From JAPUME01 sp027294185 (GTDB taxonomy: Bacteria; Acidobacteriota; Terriglobia; UBA7540; JAPUME01): a stretch of 64,000 nt of DNA. Where the stretch lies: assembly GCA_963555835.3 (NCBI GenBank), contig CAUVWZ020000002.1:1488001-1552000 (forward strand). Direction: 5' to 3'. Position 1 is the stretch's first letter; each line of letters starts with the position of its first letter. The position numbers were made by a program, and so were the translations under genes. The notes beneath the pieces are model-generated. The model ran no database searches. It worked only from the letters and a program-made list of their open reading frames with translations, and was not told the DNA's origin. Positions 52,993 through 61,691 of this stretch are shown here, one piece after another.

Positions 52993-54741
52993 ATGCCGCA
53001 GGAAAGCACCGTCCAGACCCGTGACTCAAGCGAGATCGTAGGCTTAATGCTCGAGACCTACGACCAGCTCACCTCCATCCTCCCTCTGGACGAACTGATG
53101 CCGCGCATTGCAAAGACCGTGAAACGGGTCATCGATTACGAGATGTTTGCAATCTTCCTGCTCAATGAGAAGACACAGAAACTCTCGGTTCGATTCAGTC
53201 TCGGCCATCCTGAAGACGTGGTCCGGACCTTGCGGATTGGGATCGGGGAAGGCATCGTCGGTCGTGCGGCGGCGACGGCACGGCCGGTGGTGGTCAATGA
53301 CGTTCGCAAGGACCCCGAATATATCCCTTCTCTCGAAACGGTCCGCTCGGAGATGGCCATCCCCTTGATTTCGAAAGGCCAGGTCATCGGTGTGCTGGAT
53401 ATTGAGGCGATCCCCCCAGGCTATTTCACCGAACGGGATCAGCACTTTCTTACGCTGCTTGCGGCGCCCATGGCCATGGCCATCGAAAACGCCCGGCTCT
53501 ACCGGCGCAGCGTTCGCCAGGCGCGAAACCTGGCGCTGCTGGGGGAAATCAACCGCGAAATCAGCTCCATCCTCGACCCCAAGCCTCTGCTGCGCAAGGT
53601 CAAAGAGGCGGTCCGCCGCGTGATCGATTTCGATAACTTCCGAATTCTTGCCCTCGATGAATCCACCCAGACCCTCAGCCGGTGGATTTCGTTCAAGCGC
53701 AATGAAGAGATCCGCGACAAGCTCCTGATCCCGGTCGGCAAAGGGATTGTCGGCACGGCGGCCTACCTGAAGGAGCCCGTGCTGGTTTCTGATGTTCGGA
53801 AAGATTTACGCTACATCGAGGTCGATCCCGAGGCCCGGTCTGAGCTTTCCGTCCCCCTGATCCATGGCGACAGGGTTCTCGGCGTCCTGGATTTGGAGAG
53901 CCTCAAGGTGGGCTCGTTCGGGAAGAACGACCAGGAATTCCTGACCAACCTGGCGCCCGGAATTGCCATCGCTATCGAAAACGCCCGCCTATACGAGCAG
54001 GTCTCGAAGCATGAGGAGAGACTTCAGCGCGACCTGACGCGGGCTCAGCAGATTCAGCAGTTCATTTTGCCCTCACCCTTCCCTTCCATTCCGGGCCTGG
54101 AAGTCGGTGTGCATTTCCGCCCGGCCCGCGAGCTCGGCGGCGACCTCTATGACTTCATACGGCTGAACCAGGAGACCTACTCGCTCACCATCGGCGACGT
54201 CAGCGGAAAGGGAGCGCCGGCCGCCCTCTATGGGGCCATGGGAACCGGTATCCTCCGCAGCCTGGCAGCAATTCAGTTGACCCCCGGGGAAATGTTGAAG
54301 CAATTGAATCAGTTACTCCAACAGCGCCAAATCGAGGGCCACTTCCTGACGCTCTGTTTTGCAACCTGGCAGCCGAAGAGCCGGCTCCTGAAAATGGCGA
54401 ATGCAGGCATGCCCCGCCCCTTCCTGATTCGAGGCGAAACTTCTGAGGTTTTCCAGGTAGCCGGCATCCCGCTGGGACTGCTGGAAGTGAACTCTTATGA
54501 AGAAACCTCCGTCCAGCTTCAGCCGGGTGACATCGTCTGCTTCTACAGCGACGGCATCAGCGAAACCCTGGACCGCGAGGACGAGTTCTTCGGAAGCGGC
54601 CGTCTGGAAAAAGTTCTCTTTCGAGTCCGGCACGAACCGGCTGCGAAAATCCTGTCCGAAGTGTTCGAGGTTCTGGAGTCCTTTACGACCCCGGGAGCCC
54701 ACCGTGATGACCAGACCCTGATGATCCTCAAGGTCCTTTAG
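52993..54741 (+). CDS. double-GAF PP2C-type (RsbU/SpoIIE) phosphatase
   Basis: 582 residues: GAF domain 1 (about 20-165), GAF domain 2 (about 185-335), a coiled linker (HEERLQRDLTRAQQIQQFILP) and the SpoIIE phosphatase domain with GGDLYDF, IGDVSGKG and CFYSDGISE. GAF domains sense small ligands or redox state and control the phosphatase. Homologous to the gene at 50255 but clearly diverged, so probably an old duplication. No anti-sigma kinase or antagonist gene is adjacent. Confidence 0.9.
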   Translation: MPQESTVQTRDSSEIVGLMLETYDQLTSILPLDELMPRIAKTVKRVIDYEMFAIFLLNEKTQKLSVRFSLGHPEDVVRTLRIGIGEGIVGRAAATARPVVVNDVRKDPEYIPSLETVRSEMAIPLISKGQVIGVLDIEAIPPGYFTERDQHFLTLLAAPMAMAIENARLYRRSVRQARNLALLGEINREISSILDPKPLLRKVKEAVRRVIDFDNFRILALDESTQTLSRWISFKRNEEIRDKLLIPVGKGIVGTAAYLKEPVLVSDVRKDLRYIEVDPEARSELSVPLIHGDRVLGVLDLESLKVGSFGKNDQEFLTNLAPGIAIAIENARLYEQVSKHEERLQRDLTRAQQIQQFILPSPFPSIPGLEVGVHFRPARELGGDLYDFIRLNQETYSLTIGDVSGKGAPAALYGAMGTGILRSLAAIQLTPGEMLKQLNQLLQQRQIEGHFLTLCFATWQPKSRLLKMANAGMPRPFLIRGETSEVFQVAGIPLGLLEVNSYEETSVQLQPGDIVCFYSDGISETLDREDEFFGSGRLEKVLFRVRHEPAAKILSEVFEVLESFTTPGAHRDDQTLMILKVL

Positions 54742-54778
54742 GAACCGTTCACCCGTCATGCGTTAGGGAGCGATTGGA

Positions 54779-56044
54779 ATGGAGCGATTGGACTACCAGC
54801 AGGACCGGCTGGGTTGGGAGGGGCACGATCTCACCCACCTGGGGGACCGATTCCAGACCCCCACCTACGTTTATAGCCGCCGCCGCCTCGAGGAGAACTA
54901 CCGGCGCTTCGATCAGGCTTTCGCCGAAATTCCTCACCTCATCTGCTACTCCGTCAAGGCAAACTCCAATCTGAAAATCATCTCCCTGCTTGTGGAAATG
55001 GGAGCAGGAGTGGACATCGTATCCGGCGGGGAGTTGCAAAGGGCCCTACGGGCCGGCGCGGACCCGGCCTGCATGGTCTTCTCCGGCGTCGGCAAGACCG
55101 CCGGGGAAATCAGCGCCGGGTTGACCTCAGGTCTTTTGATGTTCAACGTCGAGTCGGGCGGCGAGCTCGATCTCATTGAAAAGCAGGCGCAGGCGCTGGG
55201 CAAAGTCGCTCCCGTCGCGGTCCGCATCAACCCCAATGTGGAAGCGGAAACTCATCCCTACGTTCAGACCGGACAGGTGGCGCACAAATTCGGCGTCAAT
55301 TCGCTGGAGGCCAGGGACCTCTACCGCCGTGCTGCGGCCTCCCCGCATCTCGAAATCCGGGGCGTGGCCTGCCACATCGGTTCGCAGATTCTCGAAGCGC
55401 GTCCTTTCCTCGATGCTTTTGACGAGATCCGCGCTATCGCCGAAGAGCTTCGCGGCAACGGAATCGAGGTAAAAAACCTCGATTTGGGTGGAGGATTCGG
55501 TATTAATTATGGAAAAGAAAAGGCGCTGGACTTAAGCGCTCTGGCCGAGGGTTTGGTCTCCCGGCTTCGCGGCACCCCCTATCGGCTGATCCTCGAGCCG
55601 GGACGCGCCATTGTGGGCGATGCAGGGCTGCTGTTCGCGCGCGTACTCTACGTAAAACGGAACGCGCAGAAAAGCCAGAAAAGCTTTATCGTGCTGGATG
55701 CGGGAATGAACGACCTGATTCGTCCCGCCCTCTACGGCTCCTACCACGAAATCCTTCCGGTGCGAAGAGGCCCGGCGGAAAGCTTCCTTGCCGACGTGGT
55801 CGGCCCGATTTGTGAAACGGGCGACTTCCTTGCGCAGGACCGTGAGATGCAGGAGGTGGAGCCGGGAGATTTGTTGGCCATCCTGACCGCGGGAGCTTAC
55901 GGTTACGTGCTCTCCTCGAACTACAACACCCGCCCTCGTCCGGCCGAGGTGCTGTTAAATGGTGAGCAGGCGGAATTGATCCGTTCGCGGGAAACCGTGG
56001 AAGACCTGCTTCGCAGCGAAGCCTTCGATCCTAGGAAGACTTAA
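54779..56044 (+). CDS. lysA: diaminopimelate decarboxylase
   Basis: 421 residues; PLP enzyme of the last step of lysine synthesis. Schiff-base lysine in YSVKANSN, the HIGSQI substrate loop, the phosphate-binding LDLGGGFGINYG and EPGRAIVG, and the active-site CETGDFLA from the other subunit are all present. The gene overlaps the convergent nadK by 14 bases at the stop codons. Confidence 0.95.
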   Translation: MERLDYQQDRLGWEGHDLTHLGDRFQTPTYVYSRRRLEENYRRFDQAFAEIPHLICYSVKANSNLKIISLLVEMGAGVDIVSGGELQRALRAGADPACMVFSGVGKTAGEISAGLTSGLLMFNVESGGELDLIEKQAQALGKVAPVAVRINPNVEAETHPYVQTGQVAHKFGVNSLEARDLYRRAAASPHLEIRGVACHIGSQILEARPFLDAFDEIRAIAEELRGNGIEVKNLDLGGGFGINYGKEKALDLSALAEGLVSRLRGTPYRLILEPGRAIVGDAGLLFARVLYVKRNAQKSQKSFIVLDAGMNDLIRPALYGSYHEILPVRRGPAESFLADVVGPICETGDFLAQDREMQEVEPGDLLAILTAGAYGYVLSSNYNTRPRPAEVLLNGEQAELIRSRETVEDLLRSEAFDPRKT

Positions 56045-56912
56045 GATCTACCTCGCCGCCCCATTTCAGTTTTTGCCGTAGAACATCGAAATAGGTCTGC
56101 CGGGGCGGAACGATCAACTCCACCGAGTATTCTGACTTGCTGACGCGAACCGTGTCATCCGTCCGCAAGGCGACGCCCACCTGCCCGTCTACGGTCAAGA
56201 AGACGGATTCGCGCGGAGTTTTGATTGTCGCTTCGATTGTGACCGAGTCGGGAACGACCAGAGGCCGGTTGCTCAACGTATGCGCGCAGATGGGGGTAAT
56301 GAGGAGCGCATCCACCGAGGGCTCCACCACAGGCCCCCCCGCCGCCAGGGAATAGGCCGTCGAGCCGGTCGGAGTGGAAAATATCAAGCCGTCGGCGCGG
56401 TAGGAAGCAGCATATCCCCCGTCGATCAAAACATCAAAATCGAGAATCCGCGCAATCGCCGCCTTGTTCAGCACCACGTCATTCAAGGCCCGGAAGTGGG
56501 AAATGGTCTCTCCTGCCCGGATGACGTCGGCCTGCATCTGCGCTCGCCGTTGCCGTTTGGCTTTTCCGGCCAGCACGTCTTCGAGGGAAGTGTACATCTC
56601 CTCCAGAGCCGTTCCGGTCAAGAAGCCCAGGGCGCCGAGATTGATCGCCAGAATAGGGATTTTTTTCTTGTCGATCACACGCGCGGCGGCCAGCAGCGTG
56701 CCGTCCCCCCCCAGGACCAAAATCATGTCCACCTGAGAGGAAAGCTCATTTCGGCCGATACCCGGATTCGCCCTATCGAGCATCGAACCCGTCTCCTGGT
56801 CGATGAGCACCTTCACCTTGCGCTCCTCGAGCCAGCGAATCAACGGCGGCACGACCTGCCGAATCTCTTCCTTCTTGGGTTTGGAGATGATGCCAATCGT
56901 ACGAATGGACAT
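56031..56912 (-). CDS. nadK: NAD kinase
   Basis: 293 residues with the family motifs GGDGTLL and NLGALGFLT, the NE/D-like ALNDVV loop and the TPTGSTAYSLAAGGP signature. It phosphorylates NAD to NADP with ATP or polyphosphate. The N-terminal MSIRTIGIISKP is a typical start. The gene belongs to the leftward xseB-ispA-tlyA-nadK cluster, though 198 bases separate it from tlyA. Confidence 0.95.
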   Translation of the reverse strand: MSIRTIGIISKPKKEEIRQVVPPLIRWLEERKVKVLIDQETGSMLDRANPGIGRNELSSQVDMILVLGGDGTLLAAARVIDKKKIPILAINLGALGFLTGTALEEMYTSLEDVLAGKAKRQRRAQMQADVIRAGETISHFRALNDVVLNKAAIARILDFDVLIDGGYAASYRADGLIFSTPTGSTAYSLAAGGPVVEPSVDALLITPICAHTLSNRPLVVPDSVTIEATIKTPRESVFLTVDGQVGVALRTDDTVRVSKSEYSVELIVPPRQTYFDVLRQKLKWGGEVDLKSS

Positions 56913-57110
56913 GATGTTCTCAGGGTCTCAGGTGAAGCGAAATTGGCCGGAAGCGGACCCGGTCTCTTCCCACCGCGGAGTTGAAGGAAAACGTTCGAGG
57001 ACGCCGGAGAAAGACGGGTTCGTTATTCCGCGCCAGGGGAGGCTGGTAACCGCGGCTCCCTCCAGCCAGGATGCGCCCCCAGGGGGGCAACCACGTTTCT
57101 CCGAGGCACG

Positions 57111-57878
57111 CTAGGAAAATATATCCGATTGGTTGTCGTTTGGCCAGCGCGCGTGCAAGAAAAACTCCCGATTGCCCTCGGCTCCCTGAATCCGACTCTC
57201 TGTCGAACGGATTGCAACGAATCCCAATTCTTCCAGCTTTAGCTGCACCCCGGCAACCGCCTTTTGTTGAAGCTCGAGATCGCGCACGATGCCGCCCTTG
57301 CCCACCTGCCCCCGGCCCACCTCGAATTGCGGTTTGACAAGTACCAGCAGGTCAGCACCGGACTTCAGGAGCGGCGAAAGTTGAGCCACGATCAACTCTG
57401 CGGAAATAAAGGACACATCCACGGTCGCAAGCTCTGCCTTCTCGCCGACCTGCTCGAAGCGTAGATACCGGGCGTTGGTCTTTTCGAGCGAGAGGACACG
57501 CGGGTCGTTGCGCAGCCGCCAGTCCAACTGATTCGTCCCGCCATCGACGGCGATCACCTTTGCCGCACCCCTCTGAAGCAGGCAGTCGGTAAATCCGCCG
57601 GTCGAGGCTCCCACGTCCAGGCAAACCTTGCCGTCCACCTCGACGGAAAAATGGTCGAGTGCCCCTTCCAGCTTGACTCCCCCTCGACTGACGTATTTCG
57701 ACGGTGAGCCGAGCAGTCTCACCGAAACCTCCTCCCTCACCGACGCGCCGCACTTTTCGATCTTCTCCTCGTCCACCAGAACCGAGCCTGCAAGAATCAT
57801 CGCCTGGGCTTTTTGGCGTGTTTCAGCCAGCCCACGGTCGAGCAACAATCGGTCCAGGCGAATTTTTCCGGATTTCAT
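57111..57878 (-). CDS. tlyA: TlyA-family 2'-O-methyltransferase
   Basis: 255 residues: an S4 RNA-binding domain (about 1-65, RLDRLLLDRGLAETRQKAQAMI) and an FtsJ-like methyltransferase domain with LDVGASTGGFTDCLLQRGA. TlyA proteins methylate rRNA 2'-hydroxyls near the decoding centre. The gene lies between nadK and a DUF2784 gene, overlapping the latter by an ATGA junction. Confidence 0.92.
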   Translation of the reverse strand: MKSGKIRLDRLLLDRGLAETRQKAQAMILAGSVLVDEEKIEKCGASVREEVSVRLLGSPSKYVSRGGVKLEGALDHFSVEVDGKVCLDVGASTGGFTDCLLQRGAAKVIAVDGGTNQLDWRLRNDPRVLSLEKTNARYLRFEQVGEKAELATVDVSFISAELIVAQLSPLLKSGADLLVLVKPQFEVGRGQVGKGGIVRDLELQQKAVAGVQLKLEELGFVAIRSTESRIQGAEGNREFFLHARWPNDNQSDIFS

Positions 57879-58318
57879 AGCAGTTTAGTCTTCAGGCGGA
57901 GCCTGCCGAGCCAACGCAGCAAGCATCCCTGCCTAAGGAAAGTTTTCCCGTCTGGGGGGCCGTAAGCAGGAGCGGTAAAATAAGCGACGAACGTAGCGAG
58001 TCCCAGTAAGACAATTACTCCAATCAGCAAAAAATGCGTTGTCTCGGGATAGACAAGCGGTTCCACATAATGGGCGATGAACGATCCACGATAGCTTACC
58101 GCACCGGCGCGCTCCAGGCACCATTGCTCCAGGTAGGTCAATGGACACGGCCAGGGAAGCAGCAGGTTTTTTGCCACCGCGTAAGCCACCGCGGCCAGAT
58201 GAACCACGCGCCAGCGCGGGTGGCGGCGCAAAAGAACAACACCCGACACGAGAAAACATATCCACGCCAGATGCAAAATCAGAACCGCTTCCGCCGCTCG
58301 CATTATCCACACGGACAT
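57875..58318 (-). CDS. DUF2784-family membrane protein
   Basis: 147 residues with four predicted helices and the typical WICFLVSGVVLLRRHP and PWPCPLTYLEQW segments of DUF2784. The function is unknown. It occupies the place where dxs stands in comparable clusters of other bacteria. GGGAGAGG precedes the ATG. Confidence 0.85.
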   Translation of the reverse strand: MSVWIMRAAEAVLILHLAWICFLVSGVVLLRRHPRWRVVHLAAVAYAVAKNLLLPWPCPLTYLEQWCLERAGAVSYRGSFIAHYVEPLVYPETTHFLLIGVIVLLGLATFVAYFTAPAYGPPDGKTFLRQGCLLRWLGRLRLKTKLL

Positions 58319-58437
58319 GACCCTCTCCCTGCTGAAGCCGGACCTGAACAGCCGGGGGACCTGCTTCAGTTTAGCACTCTAAAGCCATGACAACTCAGAG
58401 GTGCGCAGCGGGGGATGCCTCTTGCGGGGAGGAGTGG

Positions 58438-59340
58438 TCAGGAAGTTCTTTTCAGGAGGTAACGGGCAATCTCTTTCAGATTCGCTGCTTTCTCACCGAA
58501 GGGAGCCAATGCACCGCAGGCTTCCTCAACCATTTGCGCCGTCATGACACGGGATTTCTCGACACCGTATAGCGCCGGGTAGGTCGCCTTCTCGTGCTCG
58601 GCGTCTTTCCCGGGCGCTTTGCCCAGCTCCTCGCGCGACCCGACGACATCGAGCAGGTCATCAACGATTTGGAAAGCCAGGCCGACTTTCTCCCCGTAGA
58701 CATTGACTTGATCCAAATCCCCCTCGCCTGCTCCGGCCAAAATGGCCCCCGTGCGGACCGAGGCCCGAAACAGGGCGCCGGTCTTTGAGGCATGGATGTA
58801 TTCGAGCGTTCGGGCGTCTGGTGGCTTCGCTTCGGCTTCGAGGTCGGCTACCTGTCCTCCGATCATACCGCCGAGCGTGCCGATGGCTCGTGCCAGCTCG
58901 CGGTTCACTCGAAGACAGCGTTCGGGCGGGATGTCGGGTGATTCGGCCAAAACCTGAAAAGCCAGAGTCAACAGGCCATCACCGGCCAGAATCGCCGTGG
59001 CCTCGCCGAAAGCCACATGGCAGGAGGGTTTGCCCCGGCGCAGGTCATCGTTGTCGAGCGCGGGGAGATCATCGTGGATGAGCGAGTAGGTATGGATCAG
59101 TTCCAGCGCAGAGGCAGGAGGGAGGAGGGGACCGTCGTTGTCCCTAAAAAGTCTACCCGCCTCAAGACAGAGGACAGGCCGTATACGCTTCCCTCCCGCG
59201 AAGACCGCGTAGCGCATGGCCCGGTGGATCGAGTTCGGGACCACCTCGGCGCCCGGCAGCAACTTCTCCAGAGTGCGATCCACCCTGGCGCGCTGCTGCT
59301 CCAGGAACTGCCCCAGCTTGGGAGAAGGAACGACACTCAA
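58438..59340 (-). CDS. ispA: polyprenyl synthetase (farnesyl/geranyl diphosphate synthase)
   Basis: 300 residues with both aspartate-rich motifs, DDLPALDND (first) and DDLLDV (second), and the GGKRIRPVL basic motif. The chain-length determining region before the first motif fits short-chain (C10-C20) synthases of the IspA type. The TTG start lies eight bases after the xseB stop. Confidence 0.92.
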   Translation of the reverse strand: MSVVPSPKLGQFLEQQRARVDRTLEKLLPGAEVVPNSIHRAMRYAVFAGGKRIRPVLCLEAGRLFRDNDGPLLPPASALELIHTYSLIHDDLPALDNDDLRRGKPSCHVAFGEATAILAGDGLLTLAFQVLAESPDIPPERCLRVNRELARAIGTLGGMIGGQVADLEAEAKPPDARTLEYIHASKTGALFRASVRTGAILAGAGEGDLDQVNVYGEKVGLAFQIVDDLLDVVGSREELGKAPGKDAEHEKATYPALYGVEKSRVMTAQMVEEACGALAPFGEKAANLKEIARYLLKRTS

Positions 59341-59348
59341 GGCGCGCC

Positions 59349-59609
59349 TTAGTCCTCTTCTCCGGGACGGAAAGGTTCCCGGGCCATTTTGCCTCCGGTC
59401 TTCTTGAGGAGAATCTCCACCTTCCCCTCAGCCTCCCCCAGTTGCTTGTGACAGACTTCCGAGAGGCGCATACCCTCCTCAAACAACTGGAGAGCCTTCT
59501 CCAGGTGCAGGTCGGCGTCCTCCAACTGTTGCACGATGTTGTCGAGACGCTCCAGATTCTTCTCGAATCCCTCTCGGGTCCCGCTTCCACTCTTGGATGC
59601 TGATGGCAT
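59349..59609 (-). CDS. xseB: exodeoxyribonuclease VII small subunit
   Basis: 86 residues from an AGGTGA-preceded ATG; the longer frame has no support. The XseB core FEKNLERLDNIVQQLEDADLHLEKALQLFEEGMRLS is present. It forms the nuclease with XseA, which is not in the window. First gene of the leftward ispA group. Confidence 0.9.
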   Translation of the reverse strand: MPSASKSGSGTREGFEKNLERLDNIVQQLEDADLHLEKALQLFEEGMRLSEVCHKQLGEAEGKVEILLKKTGGKMAREPFRPGEED

Positions 59610-59760
59610 GGCATTTTCACCTGGGCTTCTTTGGCCGACCGCCGGCGGTAAGTTCAATGTTGGTTCGAGCCGCCCTCGGAGTCAAGTCCCCAGAAAACTT
59701 CCCGTCACAGGGCCGGAAACTTGCACCGTAAACTTGCACCCGAAACTTACGAATGATATC

Positions 59761-60699
59761 TCAATTTATCTGCCCGATTATGGGACGACTTTCGGTTCCC
59801 TTCCCGGACGGGCGATTCTCCGTCTCCCGGCAAACCGCCTTTCGGATCATGCGGATATGATCCGGCGTGGTACCACAACAACCGCCGACCACCGCCGCCC
59901 CTGCCTGAACGAACCTGCCTGAATATTCAGCCATGGACTCAGGAGAGATTTCGTAGATATATCGACCCTCAACCTTGCGAGGGATTCCGGCGTTCGGTTG
60001 AGCAGAAAGTTTCCGGGTGGTGGCCGAAGCCATGCGCTTTAAGGTCTTGAGCATGGAGGCGGGTCCCACGCCGCAATTAAGCCCGATGACATCTGCGCCG
60101 GCCTCATCAAGCCGCCGCGTGAATTCCTCCGGACTCGTGCCGGTGGGAGTGTCGCCATCTTCCCGAATCGTCATTTGAACGACAACCGGCAGCCGCGCAT
60201 CCACACTCCGCGCCGCCTGAAGCGCAATCACTGCCTCCTTCACATCCATCATCGTCTCGATGATCACCAGATCAACGCCGGAGGACACGAGCAACGCAAT
60301 CTGCTCCCGAAAGGCATTGCCGGCCTGGCCGATTGAAATCGATCCTGCAGGTTCCAGGGGAGCTCCCAGCGGCCCGACCGACCCCGCCACAAGCAGCTCC
60401 TCGCCGGCCACCTGCCGGGCAACCTGAACACCGGCACGATTGAGCTCTTCGAGCTTCGCCTCCCCTTCGAGGCCCCGCAGGCGGAAGCGATTGGCGCCGA
60501 ATGTGTTCGTCTGGAGAATGTCCGCCCCCGCCTGCCTGTAGCCGAGGTGAACCTGCTTCACCAGTTCAGGCCGTGAGAGATTCAACTCCTCGAAGCAGAC
60601 AGGATAGGTAAAGTCGCCCTGCTCATAGAGCCGCGTTCCCATGCCGCCGTCCGACACCAGGACGCCTTGTTCCAGTTTTTCGAAGAAAGATTCGGCCAT
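59761..60699 (-). CDS. homocysteine S-methyltransferase (stand-alone domain)
   Basis: 312 residues with the Hcy-binding barrel: SDGGMGTRL, the zinc ligands in GLNCGVGP and in GGCCGTTPDH, and PNAG near the sugar of the substrate loop. It corresponds to the N-terminal half of bifunctional BhmT/MetF-like proteins; the MetF half is missing. It could use S-methylmethionine, betaine or a corrinoid donor. The ATG at 60699 is preferred over the GTG three codons upstream. Second such domain in the window besides MetH. Confidence 0.88.
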   Translation of the reverse strand: MAESFFEKLEQGVLVSDGGMGTRLYEQGDFTYPVCFEELNLSRPELVKQVHLGYRQAGADILQTNTFGANRFRLRGLEGEAKLEELNRAGVQVARQVAGEELLVAGSVGPLGAPLEPAGSISIGQAGNAFREQIALLVSSGVDLVIIETMMDVKEAVIALQAARSVDARLPVVVQMTIREDGDTPTGTSPEEFTRRLDEAGADVIGLNCGVGPASMLKTLKRMASATTRKLSAQPNAGIPRKVEGRYIYEISPESMAEYSGRFVQAGAAVVGGCCGTTPDHIRMIRKAVCRETENRPSGKGTESRPIIGQIN

Positions 60700-60865
60700 A
60701 ACGAGCACGATTTCCGCAGAAAAGAAATTCAGGAACCGTTCTCATAATTTATCAGAATCCCACAGCGGGTAGCAACCAGTCTAGGGGCAGAACATTCCCG
60801 AGGGAAAGTAATCCACCCCGGCGATTTTCCAAAACTGGCTGACTCAGGCATAATGGTAAGTCCTT

Positions 60866-61546
60866 ATGGCGGACGCAATCTTCAACACACTCACAGACTG
60901 CTTTGCCCAGTACGGTTACTGGGTCATCTTTTTCGGTGTGATGCTCGAAAACGCCGGCCTGCCGCTTCCCGGCGAGACGGTCCTGCTTTTTGCGAGCTAC
61001 CTCTCTTTCCAGGGAGAACTCGAAATCACCAAGGTGATGGCAGTAGCCGCCCTTGCGGCCGCCCTGGGCGACAACATCGGCTACCTTCTGGGCCGTTTCC
61101 TGGGGGCTCCGCTGCTCGAACGCTACCGCCACAGCTTCCTCGGGCGGCTTCTGCGCTATGAGAAGGCCCAACGGTTTTTTCTCCGCCACTCGAACTGGGC
61201 TGTATTCACCGGACGGTTCATCACCGGGCTGAGAGTCTTTGCGGGACCGTTCGCGGGTTTCTTCCGAATGCCCTATCTGCGTTTTTTCCTTTTTGATGTT
61301 TCGGGCGCCATAATCTGGGGAATTGGAATCGGGCTTATCGGCTACGCCCTGGGCGACTGGCGGGCAATCGTCGCCTTTGTAACCCGCTTCCATCGCTTTA
61401 CGCTGGTCGTGATTGCGCTGGTTATCACTCTTCTGGTAATTCGGGCCCGCCGCCGGAAGCGGGCGCGCGAGGCTTCCCTCTCCGCATCTCCCAGTCAGTC
61501 CCCAGTCTCATCCTCATCTCCGATAGATTCATCGAAAAATCAGTAA
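60866..61546 (+). CDS. DedA-family membrane protein
   Basis: 226 residues with the SNARE-associated/VTT-like fold: about five helices plus the re-entrant loops ENAGLPLPGETVLL and the GRFITGLRVFAGPFAG motif. DedA proteins act in membrane homeostasis, probably as lipid flippases. A CATAAT box (60849-60854) stands 12 bases before the start codon, with a poor -35, so the leader is very short. The C-terminal tail is basic and Ser-rich. Confidence 0.85.
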   Translation: MADAIFNTLTDCFAQYGYWVIFFGVMLENAGLPLPGETVLLFASYLSFQGELEITKVMAVAALAAALGDNIGYLLGRFLGAPLLERYRHSFLGRLLRYEKAQRFFLRHSNWAVFTGRFITGLRVFAGPFAGFFRMPYLRFFLFDVSGAIIWGIGIGLIGYALGDWRAIVAFVTRFHRFTLVVIALVITLLVIRARRRKRAREASLSASPSQSPVSSSSPIDSSKNQ

Positions 61547-61691
61547 GGCAGGGGAATGTCCCGGAACCGGCAATTCCCTCTTCACGACAGGTGATCCGCA
61601 CCCGGTGGCAGCCGCGCCCTTCGGCTCAGCGGCGAACTCGGAATCAGACCTCGCTGTGCTAAAATAAACTCCGGACCCGCGAATTTACCCG

